Shown here in pieces: positions 21,821-32,433 of a stretch of DNA of 64,000 bases. The number at the start of each line of letters is the position of its first letter. The first letter of the stretch is position 1. A program made the position numbers and the translations under genes. This DNA is from Zygaena filipendulae. Taxonomy: Eukaryota > Arthropoda > Insecta > Lepidoptera > Zygaenidae. The notes under the pieces were generated by a model. The model saw only the letters and a list, made by a program, of their open reading frames with translations. It was not told the origin of the DNA and searched no databases. The stretch covers positions 13,112,001-13,176,000 of the forward strand of contig OU015650.1 of NCBI GenBank assembly GCA_907165275.2. Reading direction: 5' to 3'.

Positions 21821-23425
21821 CACATTGTTTGCGATCGCACCGATGACGTTTGGTGTCCAATGTTCTTAGGACGGCAGCACGAGCGGCGGCGGGCGGCGGA
21901 AGGCGTCCAGCGTGCCCGCCACGCCCTCCACGCCCATGACCAGCGATTTTGGTAACGAATTCAATATGGTTTTTTTAATTGGAAATGAAAAAATGGCCTT
22001 CGAATCGCAATCATAATTACAATATAGGCTAGATTGCAAAATTTTAGTTTTTAGTTCGTCATATAGAATTAAAAAAAAATACAGTATTCGAATTGAGAAC
22101 CTCCTCCTTTTTTGAAGTCGGTTGAAAATATAGGACACGTATTTTTTTCTTTTTTTACATAATCCAAACAGTAACGGCGACTTCAATGTGAGTAAAAATT
22201 TCGCATCACGTCACGATCCGACACAGTTCGCACGGCGTTTTTCCCGGTTTATGACGTCATGAACCCCGACTCCTAAACTTTAATGTGCTTTTTAATACAG
22301 TTGCTCAAAAAGTGGCATATTGCAGGGACGTATAGCGTTCGGGAAGTGGGCTATTACATACTCGAGCTTTTTCTTTACCTTTTCCGAACTCGTGCGTTCT
22401 CTTTCCCAACTGTCAAAAATGGCGAAACGACTTTGACACACTTTTTGTATTGCGCAACGTAGGTTTCGTATTACTAATACGACTAGCGCCATCTCTTGAT
22501 CACAGTTGGAACTTAGTTGAGTTTGTGTTTTTATTATTTTACTAAATTTCTTAATTTTTTTCGCAACTGTATTAAAAATAGTTGTTCAGTACACGTGCGG
22601 AACCGTCATTGCAAAGAGTTCCGACTGTCAACCCTCACCTTCGGCTGCGCCTCGGCTCGGGTCGACATTTGTCGGAACTCTTTGCAATGACAGCCTTTCC
22701 GCACTTGTAATGAAATATACTATTCTAATCATTAAGTTGAAGCAATAAAAGTGTAATTTTTTACTACCTACTACTGGGCTAAATAGGTTACAGCAGCTTG
22801 CCGCGCTCGACGTACAGCGCGCCGCTGGAGGAGAGCGGCGGGGGCGGGGGCGGGCTGCTGGGCGGCGGCGGGGGGGAGGCGTGCAACGGCGGCTGCCTGC
22901 TGAGCGGGCCCGCCGTGGACATCGCGCTCGCCTGCTGCGACCACCTGCGGCCCGTCGCGGAGGAGGCCAGGCCTGCAGGTACCGGGGCCCGCCCTAGCTG
23001 TGGGGGGGGAGGCGCGCAACAACGGCTGCTGAGCGGGCTCGCTGTCCAAACCACTTGAAAACCCTTTCTCTATGAGTCAAAGGATTAAAAATAAGGCCTT
23101 GAGTAAAACTTAGCTCTACCAAAAAAATATTTAATATAAATTAGATGAATATGTCGTTTAGTCGCAGTACGTACAATTCACAAGGTGAACGGGAGGTTTA
23201 AATTGTCCAATTCGCAACACATAGGTCCAATTTGTATTATAATTAGTTAAATGAGTTTAGTTATTTTAATTGTTACTTATGAAATAGGTATAATACAACA
23301 CAGCTGTTCGTTCGTCCCAACCACAGTGGCGTGCCCGCCGCCCGAGTACGGGCCGCGCGACTCGTTCGAGCACTCGTCGTCGGAGTCGGGCGCGGCGCAC
23401 GCGACGCACGCGGCGGACGAGTGGC

Positions 23426-23459
<34 letters not shown>

Positions 23460-23733
23460 GAGGGCGGGCGCGCCCCCCGCCCCGGCGGCCGCGTGCCCCG
23501 GCGCCGCGCCCCCCGCGCCCCCCGCACCGCGCCCCTTCAGCCTGGCGCGCGCGTTCGTGCCGTCGTTCCTGCTGGTGTGGGTGTCGCTGGCGCTGGGCGC
23601 GCTGCTGCTGTACGAGACGGAGTGGCCGCCGCTGCGCCGCCTGCGCCGCCGGCCCGAGGTGGCGGCGCTGCGCCACCACTACTACGCGCCCCTCAAGGAG
23701 TACGTCAAGAGGAAAGTGCTCGAGCTGTTCTGA
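11730..23733 (+). CDS. Frmd5: FERM domain-containing protein, FRMD3/FRMD5 family (12 coding exons)
   Basis: Exons: 11730-11819, 11924-12028, 13072-13114, 13937-14113, 16734-16834, 17161-17304, 18490-18642, 19681-19769, 21008-21143, 21870-21951, 22787-22978, 23327-23733. All junctions are GT-AG and phases agree; the total is 1,719 nt, 572 residues, close to human FRMD5. The FERM F1 lobe begins CTVRLLEDTE (residue 14), followed by YLLEYVCQQLNL and DYFGLRYVD. F2 includes FRVKFYPPNP and KRDLLHGRLYC, and ELGDYDP precedes the linker. TYGVDPHPVK leads into F3 and then a FERM-adjacent region (KFKYAGRTEREI). A Gly/Ser-rich tail ends in a membrane helix (about 513-533) and the ETEW...YAPLKEYVKRK tail typical of FRMD3/5. 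It probably links membrane to cortical cytoskeleton. Late exons are extremely GC-rich and encode glycine runs. Confidence 0.93.
12183..12435. repeat. Diverged Helitron-like fragments in Frmd5 intron 2
   Basis: Two successive degenerate segments carry AATTCCCGCGGAAACTC and AATTCCTGCAGGAACTCC blocks with the ATCAGCTAATTAG and GTCCAACCGTTTCCGAG motifs seen in other copies. No intact ends. Confidence 0.4.
13262..13765 (-). repeat. Two tandem Helitron-like copies in Frmd5 intron 3
   Basis: The segment 13262-13540 and the following 13547-13765 share GATTTCATCCGCG, TTTCGGAGTTCCCG and ACCATATTATAAATGGTTACA...TTTTATCAAAATC. They form a direct duplication of a diverged Lep1-type subfamily. Confidence 0.5.
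14246..15653 (+). pseudogene. 5'-truncated LINE (CR1/Jockey superfamily) in Frmd5 intron 4
   Basis: An open 278-codon frame (14246-15082) encodes the end of a reverse transcriptase: EDLDRIACWSDRNSL and the LNPSKTKYLLVG segment that normally follows the YADD catalytic motif, then the thumb and a C-terminal domain ending SCWNDIPPPLRAI...LKSFLL. The catalytic core, endonuclease and ORF1 are absent, so it is a dead-on-arrival copy. The 3' UTR continues past a nested repeat (15105-15297) to a (TATTC)n tail at about 15636-15653. It lies in sense orientation in the intron. The clade is uncertain. Confidence 0.75.
15105..15297 (-). mobile_element. Helitron-like repeat nested in LINE 3' UTR, flanked by 10-bp direct repeats
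   Basis: A Lep1-type unit with an (ACAG)n run at 15247-15263, an AGTACTCTATGTCCTTCC block and a CCCCGCGGTTACCCGCG stem. TTATTTCTGA stands on both sides (15095-15104 and 15298-15307). Confidence 0.6.
15713..15917. mobile_element. Hairpin MITE in Frmd5 intron 4
   Basis: Inverted arms of about 60 bp: GGGCGGCTTCCTATTCCATT at the left is mirrored by AATGGAATAGGAAGCCGCCC at the right, extending to AATAAAGCACAATTT. The loop is about 75 bp. No ORF. Confidence 0.7.
16130..16154 (+). repeat. (ACCGT)n microsatellite
   Basis: Four tandem TACCG units in Frmd5 intron 4. Confidence 0.7.
16424..16600 (-). mobile_element. Helitron-like fragment in Frmd5 intron 4
   Basis: CCCGTGGTTTCACCCGGGG stem, AATTTCGGACTTACC and AAAAAGTACCCTATG blocks. 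The distal part matches the variant at 34853-35035 (CCCCCTACAACGTCACAAACTC). Confidence 0.5.
16917..16965. repeat. Short perfect hairpin in Frmd5 intron 5
   Basis: TCACGCGTTTTTTATA (16917-16932) is exactly mirrored at 16950-16965. An inner ATCAG/CTGAT pair extends the stem. Confidence 0.7.
17334..17389 (-). mobile_element. Helitron-like 3'-end fragment
   Basis: GTCCCCCGCGGTTTCACCC followed by AATTTCGGAGTTCGCGCGGG, cut off at the TCCTAC start of the next, opposite-strand copy. Confidence 0.5.
17394..17613 (+). mobile_element. Helitron-like repeat (Lep1 type), full length, in Frmd5 intron 6
   Basis: Starts TCCTACTAATTTATAAACG, contains (TGGA)n, and ends with the GCGGGTGAAATCGCGGG stem and CTAG. 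Nearly the same unit recurs at 33043-33260. Confidence 0.7.
17876..18130. repeat. Dispersed repeat with TACGTAATGAAAAAATAACGG block
   Basis: Shares the AATATTGGATAC...TTTTTTTACGTAAT...AACGGCG and CTAAACTTAAATGCGCTTT blocks with 22100-22290 and, inverted, with 55430-55700. Identity unknown. Confidence 0.45.
18235..18432 (-). mobile_element. Helitron-like repeat (Lep1 type), well preserved, in Frmd5 intron 6
   Basis: Reverse-oriented unit from CTAGCTGTGCCCCGCGG to TATAATATTAGTAGGA, including a textbook AATTCCGGGATAAAAAGTAC core. It ends about 60 bp before exon 7. Confidence 0.75.
19284..19515. mobile_element. Hairpin MITE in Frmd5 intron 7
   Basis: Arms of about 105 bp: CGCACTCAGAGTCGACT at the left is mirrored by AGTCGACTCTGAGTGCG at the right. 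The inner arms hold CTGCCGCAATCAGACAAG and its complement. A related, more diverged unit lies at 54265-54422. Confidence 0.8.
21168..21292 (+). repeat. (CACTA)n satellite tract in Frmd5 intron 9
   Basis: About 125 bp of ACTAC-type pentamers with scattered substitutions, starting about 25 bp after exon 9. Confidence 0.85.
21785..21816 (+). repeat. (AT)n microsatellite
   Basis: Uninterrupted TA dinucleotides about 55 bp before exon 10. Confidence 0.85.
22588..22708. mobile_element. Hairpin MITE in Frmd5 intron 10
   Basis: Imperfect arms: GTGCGGAACCGTCATTGCAA at the left and TTGCAATGACAGCCTTTCCG at the right, with AAGAGTTCCGAC inside. A half copy lies at 47035-47090. Confidence 0.6.
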
Positions 23734-23802
23734 TTCGCCGGCCGACTCGCCGTGTGCCACCACGCGTCACGCCATTATCCGTTTTAGATCCGTTTTGTTC
23801 CG

Positions 23803-24445
23803 ATTAAACGAGGGACGTTTTCGAGGTCGCAGTTTATGTTATGCTCACATGTAAGTAACCAAAATCGACTTAAGAATTACTGTGAGTAAATCACGAAGTT
23901 CGCTCTGCCCTGGATGTAGTAGTGACGTGTACCGATGAGTGCATTTGTGTGTGTGTGTGTAAACATCAATGCAATGTTAATTGAGCGCTCCCAGAGGTTA
24001 CGCACACTAAAACAATGCACATGTGCACATCTTAACTCAATCATAGCCAAACGGATTTCGTGAAGTAGAACAACTACAAATCAGAGACAACTATAACAAA
24101 AAATGCACGTTTGCACAGGTGAATGACCTTAAGGTGCGATATGTCAGCGCACTGGTTTCTTGCGCGATTATTATTAATATGATATGTTTTTATCGGGTTA
24201 AATTAACATCACACATAATTATTATGATATTTTAGATATCTAAGACGAAAATCGAATACTGACTATTCTCCCTCAATAAGTCCCTTGTTTAATCTAACAC
24301 CCTGTATACAGCCATATTGGAAGAATTTCTGGTGTTCCGTTATCATACCGAATTTTCACTTTTTGCAGCATGTCGGTAATGATATCGAATTCTGAGATTT
24401 TTCGTGTTGATTGTTTAATCTCATACGACATCGACATAGAATAAA
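23803..24445 (+). promoter_or_regulatory. Candidate poly(A) signals of Frmd5
   Basis: ATTAAA at 23803-23808 and AATAAA at 24440-24445, the latter followed by a T/G-rich stretch. A distal site further right is also possible. Confidence 0.4.
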
Positions 24446-24617
24446 ATCTCTTTGTAGGCGAACCTGACTTCCTGTGCCTAACTAGAATTAAATTTTACGA
24501 ATGTGTCTTTCGAATCTTCGAAATGCTATATTGAGGAGTATGAAAATTCAATAGAGTCTATAAATATGATGACAAATTACGAAAACAAAGTTAAATTAAA
24601 AAAAAACATAGAATCTC

Positions 24618-24675
24618 TTCCTTTTTTTAACCGACTTCCAAAAAGGAGGAGGTTCTATGTTCGATTGTATGTATG

Positions 24676-24708
<33 letters not shown>

Positions 24709-25290
24709 ATGTTCACCGATTACTCGAAGACGGTTGGACCGATTTCAAAAATTCTTTTTTTGTTTGAAAGGGTATACTCCCAATTAGGTCCCATTGCCAC
24801 CAAGTCGGGATCTGATGATGGGATCTTGGAGAAATCGAGGGAACTCTTCAAAAATTATAGGCACACCTATAGCGATTTGGGTATTTTTTATAGTAAATCG
24901 TTCATTTGCTTTCGAAAAGCAAAATTTGAAGAAGTGGAACTGATGATGAAGACCACAGATGGTCATCGGAACAACTCAAAAATAATACGTATTTCACGGG
25001 TTCCGATTGAAGCGATTTCGAAAATTGTTTTTTTGTTTGAAAGGGGATACTCTTAAATTGATTCCATTGTCACCAAGTCAGGATCTGATGTTGGGATCTT
25101 GGAGAAATCGAGGGAACTCTTCAAAATTTATAGGCACACCTATAGCGATTTGGGTATTTTTAATAGTAAATCGTTTATTTGCTTTTGGAAAGTAAAATTT
25201 TAAGAAGTGGAACTGATGATGAAGACCGCAGATGGTCATCGGAACTACTAAATAATAGGTATTTCACAGATTTCGATTCGTTAACTTTAA
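24618..25290 (+). mobile_element. LINE 3'-region fragment with two tandem units of about 270 bp
   Basis: Opens with AACCGACTTCCAAAAAGGAG and a 30-nt T run, the signature of an abundant lepidopteran LINE tail (RTE-type in my recollection). The units from about 24745 and 25015 share CACCAAGTC...GATGGGATCTTGGAGAAATC and AGAAGTGGAACTGATGATG. No long ORF. Confidence 0.6.
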
Positions 25291-25504
25291 TGTGGTTTCT
25301 AAACAATTTATGCTTGTCACATGGTGTATGGTGAAGTGGAACTGATGATGATGTACCAGGAGAACTCCTCAAAAATTAACGTCCCTGCATCGGGAAAAGT
25401 TATATTTTGTAAAAGGTTATGAGCAGTTGACAGTAGGATATTGTAACTTAGATAAATTACAAACCGACTCACTAAAAAGCAAGAAATAAACAAATTTTTA
25501 ACAA

Positions 25505-25880
25505 AAAAATTAAAACCGACTTCCAAAAACACAAATCTAAAAAAGCTAAAAATAACAAAATACTGATTTAATCCAAAAGACAAAAACACACGTAATATTA
25601 TTATTGGTTTGTGCTACCACTGATCGGTATGAAGTCGGTGACAAGCCAAATATGGAGGGGGTAGATGGGCTAAGTCGACTCCTGCCACCAGCTCTTCGTG
25701 AGCAAAACAACCCAAGTGGGCAGACACCAGCGGGCTTGTCACCGAATTCAAACCGATCAGTGGTAGCACAAACCAATAATAATATTACGTGTGTTTTTGT
25801 CTTCTGGATTAAATCAGTATTTTGTTATTTTTAGCTTTTTTAGATTTGTGTTTTTGGAAGTCGGTTTTAATTTTTTTGTT
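25505..25880. mobile_element. Inverted pair of the same LINE-tail family
   Basis: The arm 25505-25632 (ACCGACTTCCAAAAACAC...CTACCACTGATCGGT) is mirrored at 25750-25875. The spacer holds GTCGGTGACAAGCCAA and its partner. The two opposed ORFs here are by-products of the symmetry. A single related copy lies at 42010-42515. Confidence 0.65.
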
Positions 25881-25889
25881 AAAAATTTT

Positions 25890-28730
25890 TGAGGTTTCGA
25901 AGTAGATTAAATAACCCACACTCACTACGTCATTCACTCCGTTACGGATTGCAGTATGCGATAAACAAATAGTACTGTGCGAACGACTCGAATTTTACGC
26001 TTTATAGGTATATGTAGATATGTTACTGTATAATTGTAAACACTGTTGGTTTAAAACAAATCTAGCGAGATTGTATAATATAACAAGCAAGAAAAGTAAA
26101 ACAATAAAAACAACTGTGCACTAACGAAACGCAGTGCGCGCTGATCGACGCAATTTCACGGATGGTGGAACCAGCTTATTACAGGCATCGATTGTTATTG
26201 TGACGAACGGAGTTTTCTCTATGTGCAAAATGTCTATGTATTATATATAATCTGACGGATTAAATGCTGCGTGGACAAAATTTCTCGTCAATTTACTAGA
26301 TTTATTTATAATCTTACAGTGTAATAATTATCCAGTTATATTAATTAATTATAGTGCGCTTAATGACGTCACACAACTCGCTTGTCATGTCACGTGTCAC
26401 AGCGGACTCAGTGCGAACGGTCTTAAGACTCCCTCTTTTAGCGATACCGGCCTATAAGAAGAAACATAATATTTTCTATACAGACAGAATACATACATTT
26501 TTCTATTTAGAGTGCATTATTAAAATAGAAATTCTCTCGACTAAAATAATACCGAAGTGTCAAATTTTTCCACGACACTTGTTTTTATAGATTTTCTAGT
26601 ATGGTTATGGTTAGGTGATGTCCAAACGCTTGTATGACGCTCTTATATTTCGATTTGTTTGACACCCAAGGTCTTGGGTCAAAAAGTCAATTTTAGATAA
26701 TACTACAAGTACTTATACCAGTTTAAAATTAATGTAAAACTTTACAGTTTACTTGTTTGCCTGACTGTGACTGTGTAGTGACTAGTGACTACATCGTTTA
26801 CGGTCAGGCAAAAAAGTACCGCGTAACACCCACTAGGCGATTTTATGCTGAAAATACGATGATTTTACTATCTTATGTTTAAAAAAAAAACCCGCACCAT
26901 CATCGTACCTACTATTAAATGTAGCATCGTTTTTCTAAATAATTAAAAAAGCTGCGTTCTAATGAGGTACCTACGTACTATAAATATACACCAATATGTT
27001 ATTTATTCTAAAAAAAAATAAGGTATGGTTCCTTATCATTCTAAACTTTCTCTGTGAAATCTAATTTAGTTTTTTCATGATTACGGAATTACTCTCATTC
27101 ATTTTGATCTGTGAATATCATGAAACCTAATATTCACCTTTTTAAGGAAAAGTATTTTATTTATACGAATATAGAGTTGGTCTTATGCCAAAAGCTTTGT
27201 CTCCTTTATTATGTTTCGGAGCAAACGTGACGCTAAATTCACATAGATTTTACTATGCAACCGTTGTAAATTTATAAGCTTAATTTATAAGAATATTTTT
27301 TTTATTTAGACCTTTAAGGGTAACTTATGGCAAATATTTTTACACAAAGTATCATGCATTACAGCATTACCTTTATTCACTCGCAAATGCACCCTTAGCA
27401 CAAACTATTTAATAAATTTAGTGAGTTACTTTTAGGAAACTCGAACGTTTTATGAATTTTTTATCTCATATTTTATGTCTTGTTGATGTTTTACTTTCAT
27501 ACCACATTCCAATTTGTTGAGTTTTGGTACAAGTATCTTTACTTACTTCTACTTTTAACTTGTATTAGAATCTCTTATGTCAATTGTGCATTTTCTTTTT
27601 TGCGATATTAATAATTATAAGTATTTCTATTTAAAATTATAATTTAAGGTGTTATGCTTATTTAGTTTTGTCGCCGTACAAGGTTAGCCGAAAATATGAT
27701 GATGATAATTTTTGCTAAAAAAATCCCATCGCTCAAAAGATATATATTCAAGAACACCATTTCACGAAAATTTAACTCATTCAGTTGCTTGCTCATACTT
27801 TGTGTGTTTCTATTTGAGATTATTGTGAAGGGTCAGTGAGCCTCTTTAAAAACAGGGTACTGGATTCTATTGCTTAAAACAGATTAATAAAAGTCTCGAC
27901 AAAAGAATGTTCTTTTTTTAAATAATAAAGATGTTCGTTTACATACAGTGATAAAAGTGCTTGTGCCTTTTTAGTTAATTTTCTTTTAATTATTATTATC
28001 TTTGACCTCTAACTAACCTTGTACAGTTAAAAATATTTAATATTTATGCCACGCAATTATACAAATGCTAGTCATGCTTTTTTAATTTTTACTATACTAA
28101 TTATTGCTTTTTCTATTGTTTTTTATTGTTAAATAGGTACTCAAATGTTTATATTTTATATTCAATCTTTATTATTGTTTAACAATCTTGTTGTTTTAAT
28201 ATTTCTAATTTATTTGCATTTAATGTCACAAATTATTAATTATAACATAGATATCTAGTCATATAGTAAAGATGAATTAATTTTAGAATTTATTGCTAAG
28301 TAAATAATAAATATATCCTTGTGGGAGAATTGGAATTAAATTGGACTCGATGAGTGTAATCTCATATTAAGTACGTACTTAACTGTATCTACTGAGATCT
28401 ATTAAATTTGTTGCTTATGTAGGAGTACTTACGATACAATGTTGTACCTATTTTTACGAAATGCAAGTTTGTGTTGTCTTTGAATGTACTTATATAGATT
28501 GTCATATTATGCACAAAAAGCTTAAACAGCATTTTTTATCAAGTATCTCTTAAGTTACATTCTTTTAAGACACAAGTCTCATCTTAACTTTTTTGTCTAT
28601 TCTTATAAAAAGATAATATTGTCCTGTAATATTGAAATAACTGCCGCCTATTGAGCACAGAGAGTTATTTGTATGCTAATAATATAATATTAATAATATA
28701 ATTTTGAAGCTTATTTGTCACTTTTGGTCA
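25890..28730. other. AT-rich, repeat-poor stretch downstream of Frmd5
   Basis: No Helitron-like core, MITE arms or coding frame across about 2.8 kb, in contrast to the surroundings. It could be an extended 3' UTR of Frmd5 or plain intergenic DNA. Confidence 0.4.
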
Positions 28731-30820
28731 TGGTAGTTACTATAGGTCCAAGGCTTGGTACTTTTCATTGCGGAATTCCTGATGGAATCCCAAAATACCT
28801 ACAACAAGTTATATCAAACAATAATTCAGTAGAGGGTTGTTAATTGTTATCCTTGAGAAAACTTAGGTATCAAAAAAAAACATACAGACAAATTGAGATC
28901 CTCCCCCTTTTTTTGGAAGTCGCTGAATAAAACTGAATCACTCGCGCTGGCAGTAAGCGTCAAATTGGAAGTTTAAGCTCTTTTGTTGGGGCCAATTCTC
29001 ACGCAGTAGACAATTGCATTGTGATTGATTTATTTCTTGTTAAACCGGAGGAAGGATAAGCTAATTTTTTTGTTGTTAATTGTAATTAACGTCTACTTTT
29101 TTGTGGTTGCTGCGTTCAGAGTAAACTCAGAGAAAAAAATTTCCATTTGTCACCGCTGGGGACAATTCGGGGCGGAGACAACTGGAAATGACACAACGGA
29201 AATGTCACGCACGTAACTCTCATATTAAAAAAATGTTTATAAATTAGAAAAACAATTCCTAAATAACACTATACACACATTATATTTTTGATTTGCAGTC
29301 TTTACATAATTATTCACTTCAATGTTTAACTTCCTGCTATAACCTAAATTTTTAACGTAAATTATAAATAAGTACGCTTTTTGTGCACCGGATTATTGAT
29401 CAATCTACAATGACATGATTAATTTGCTTTACTTTAGAGATTATAATCAGATACGCTTCCCGAACATGATAGAATAATTAAGGAAAAGTGCAAATATAGT
29501 AGGTTAAACAAGTTCTAATAATGTAATTTAGCTTTATACTTTACTGGGATTTTTGATGAATAGAAAAATATAAAACGATTTGCTAAATACATAGGTACAA
29601 CTGTTAGGTGTATCATGATAAGTCGTGAATAAAAAACAAATCTAAGGCTAATCGCAATAAATCGTCCTTTCTATAAGATTTTATGATCATTCTCATTTCT
29701 CAGCGGACCAACATGATATTACTTTATACTCGTTGTTTTTTTATTTGCTAACTAGATTTGTAGTTTCATAAGTATTTATTGATTCCGTTATCATTATAAT
29801 GATTTAATTTCTAGACTTCTTTGTACCTAGTCGTATTGTTTTGGCTTTAAGCTACTTATTCAGTGAATAAAGTACTAGAAACCCTAAAGGTTATAAAATA
29901 AAACATTCTGCCGGTATAAAGTTGAAGTTTTATTTAAAAAAGATCCAAAAAGGTTTTAGCCAACAAACAAAAAAAAATAACAATGTAAAAACAATATTTT
30001 GCAATGCTATATACATCTATTTTGTTTAAAGTCAACACGCTTTAGAATTAGCAAATTATGTTATAGCGAACACTGTAACGATAGAAGTTTTGGTTTCGTA
30101 TAAATGTACACATTCACGAGTCCTATCACTATGACCAAAAAACGTTCTAGGTGACAAAAATTTACAAATTAGTGTTTTGTTTGACGAATGTGTAAATGAT
30201 TTTTTTTTTTGACGAACACAGTTTTTGTGGCGCGTTATGGCCAAGTGAATGGAGACGTGGTCTAAATTGATAGATATAGCACACGCATTAGCTGCAGTGC
30301 CTACAGAGTCGACTAGGCGGCCGAATAAAATCAATAATTCTCGCACAGAAAAATAAACTCCACTTACCACCATGTAAAATAACATTAATATACGGTTTAA
30401 GAATCTCTATTATCCTCAAAAGATCCTTAATTTGAGCTTTTCAATTAATGAAATAAAATTCCTTCGTATCAACACATAAAAATATTTAACTATGTATGTA
30501 TTCCTTAACAGTAAATAAAGCACTTAACCTAATAGTAATGACATAAATTAAAATAAAGCAGCGACGCGATATACTTATACGTAACATTAAGAACTGCTAA
30601 TTCGCTGTCCGTGATCCGCGATCATCGGTTAATACAAATTTAAGATACATAGGCATTTTTTTTTTATTAGCAGTAGGTACAATTTAAAACTAAGGGTCAG
30701 TGCAGATCGGGCGAAAAATCAATCGAGAACTTTATAGAATCACTGAATAACGAACCGTATTATGATTGACAGTATTTTAAAGATTACAGATTTTGTACTA
30801 AAAAACAATGCCAATACCAT
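28731..30820. other. Intergenic DNA between convergent Frmd5 and fray
   Basis: AT-rich. Contains a Helitron-like scrap at about 28755-28800 and a GACTTCC-type scrap near 28910. AATAAA near 29867 (plus) and TTTATT at 29929-29934 and 30663-30668 (minus) could end the two transcripts. No coding sequence. Confidence 0.45.
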
Positions 30821-30822
30821 TC

Positions 30823-30828
30823 TTTATT
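30823..30828 (-). promoter_or_regulatory. Candidate poly(A) signal of fray
   Basis: AATAAA on the minus strand, about 125 nt after the fray stop codon. Confidence 0.5.
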
Positions 30829-30951
30829 CAGTGATGCATATTAACAAAGTGATTGAGCACTCGCCAGTTTAATTTAAACTGACCCTAACTGAATACTCGT
30901 CAATGAGCACGGCTCCGGGGTGGCGGCGGCGGTGGTGGTGGTAGTGGGGGG

Positions 30952-32433
30952 TCAGTCGACGACGGTGAGCTGCGCGTACCCGTAGAGGCCGAGCATGTCG
31001 CGCGCGTCGTCGGGCTCGGCGTCGAGGCGGAAGGTGACCAGGTGCGGCGGCGCGGCGCCGGGCGCGGGGAACAGGCGCGCGTCCACCAGCCGCTGCAGCT
31101 CGCGCGCGATGCAGGCCGCGTGCCGCGCCGGCACCAGCTCCGCGCCCACCAGCTCCGTGGCGATGCCGTCCGCCGAGTCCTTGCCGGGCGCGAACTCGAA
31201 CCGGATGTCGTTGAGCTCCTGGCGCGCGTTGCGCATGCGCAGCACCAGGCTGATGAGCGGCGGCGCGTCGCCCTCCGCGCGCAGCGAGCCGATCGTGAAG
31301 CCGGCGCGCGGCTCGGCCTCCTCGCTGTCGCTCTCCGAGGAGTCGGCGCGCGCCAGCTGGTTCATGGGCCGGTCGCGCCCCGGCTCGCCGCCCTCCTCGC
31401 CGCCGTCCTCCTCGTCGCTCTCCCACACCCACTCGCCGGTCTCCATGCGGTGCAGGCGGCCCGACGTGCCCGGCTGCCGCTTGCTCGCCTTGTGCACGCG
31501 CGTCTCCATACTCGGCCCGATCGACACCAGCGTCTGGACGAGGTACTTGCGGTCCTTGGCCTTCTTGAAGAACGAGTGCTTGAGCAGCTCCGTCGAAGAG
31601 GGCCTTTTGGTCGGATCCTTCTGCAGGCACTCGGCCAACATTTTCCTGAACGTCTTCCCGTAGGCCTTGTACTGATCTTTCTCCTCGGCGCCGGTGTCGA
31701 GCGTGGGCGGATCGTTCTGGAGCGTGAGCATGAGCACCTTCATCGGCGGGTATTTGTGGTAGGGCGCGGTGCCGGTAGCCATCTCTATGGCGGTGATGCC
31801 GAAGGACCAGATGTCCGCCTTGAAGTCGTAGCCGTGGTTCTGCTCCATGACCTCGGGCGCCATCCAGCAGGGCGTGCCCACGAAGGTGTGGCGCACCTTC
31901 TGGCGCGACAGGTCGCGCCCCGTGGCCAGCCACGCCGACACGCCGAAGTCCGCGATCTGCACCGTGCCGTCGTCGCCGAGCAGGATGTTGCCGGCCTTGA
32001 TGTCTCTGTGGATCTGGCCGTTTTGGTGGAAGTACTCGAGCCCCTTGAGAACCTCTTTCAGGACGGTGGCTATGGTCGCCTCGTCGAACACGCCGTGCTT
32101 GCAGTTGGAGATCCTCATTTTGTGTTTGATGATGTCGAGCAGGCTGCCGCTCTCCAGCAGGCGCAGCACCAGCCACAGCTCCTCCTTGACCACGAAGCTG
32201 GTGTAGTACGTGACGACGTTCTCGTGGTTGCAGCTGGACATGGCGTGTATCTCCTTGAGCAGCTCGTCCATGGAGGTGTTCCACTTCTCCAGGTTGATGC
32301 GCTTGATGGCGCACTTCTCAGCGCGCGGGCGGCACAGCGCCGCGTGCACCACGGCCGTGGCTCCGACGCCGATCACCTCCAGCAATTCGTAGTCTTCTTG
32401 GCTGTTTGGCCACGAGTGACTAGAACTCGCCAT
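30952..32433 (-). CDS. fray: Ste20-family kinase Fray (SPAK/OSR1, STK39/OXSR1), intronless
   Basis: 493-residue Ser/Thr kinase that, downstream of WNK, phosphorylates cation-chloride cotransporters. Gly-rich loop GVGATAVV at 22-29, Lys44 in [13 protein letters not shown] with Asp144, DFG at 162-164, activation-loop Thr183 in [14 protein letters not shown] at 192-194. The regulatory S-motif GTSGRLH has Ser324, and the C-terminal CCT domain (about 395-493, which binds RFxV peptides) includes [14 protein letters not shown]. All elements of a working kinase are present and length is near the family norm. The whole CDS is one exon and very GC-rich. The start at 32433 gives [19 protein letters not shown], aligned with OSR1. 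It lies 110 bp downstream of NUDT19 on the same strand. Confidence 0.96.
   Translation of the reverse strand: MASSSHSWPNSQEDYELLEVIGVGATAVVHAALCRPRAEKCAIKRINLEKWNTSMDELLKEIHAMSSCNHENVVTYYTSFVVKEELWLVLRLLESGSLLDIIKHKMRISNCKHGVFDEATIATVLKEVLKGLEYFHQNGQIHRDIKAGNILLGDDGTVQIADFGVSAWLATGRDLSRQKVRHTFVGTPCWMAPEVMEQNHGYDFKADIWSFGITAIEMATGTAPYHKYPPMKVLMLTLQNDPPTLDTGAEEKDQYKAYGKTFRKMLAECLQKDPTKRPSSTELLKHSFFKKAKDRKYLVQTLVSIGPSMETRVHKASKRQPGTSGRLHRMETGEWVWESDEEDGGEEGGEPGRDRPMNQLARADSSESDSEEAEPRAGFTIGSLRAEGDAPPLISLVLRMRNARQELNDIRFEFAPGKDSADGIATELVGAELVPARHAACIARELQRLVDARLFPAPGAAPPHLVTFRLDAEPDDARDMLGLYGYAQLTVVD

Noticed and set aside
23266..23807. Arg/Ala-rich frames overlapping the last Frmd5 exon
   Set aside because: Alternative-frame readings of a GC-rich exon whose true frame encodes the conserved FRMD3/5 tail.
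25546..25834. Two similar 76-codon ORFs on opposite strands
   Set aside because: By-products of an inverted LINE-tail pair.
27815..27845. TGAGATTATTGTGAAGGGTCAG, similar to the bantam microRNA
   Set aside because: The seed differs and no complementary arm lies nearby to form a precursor hairpin.
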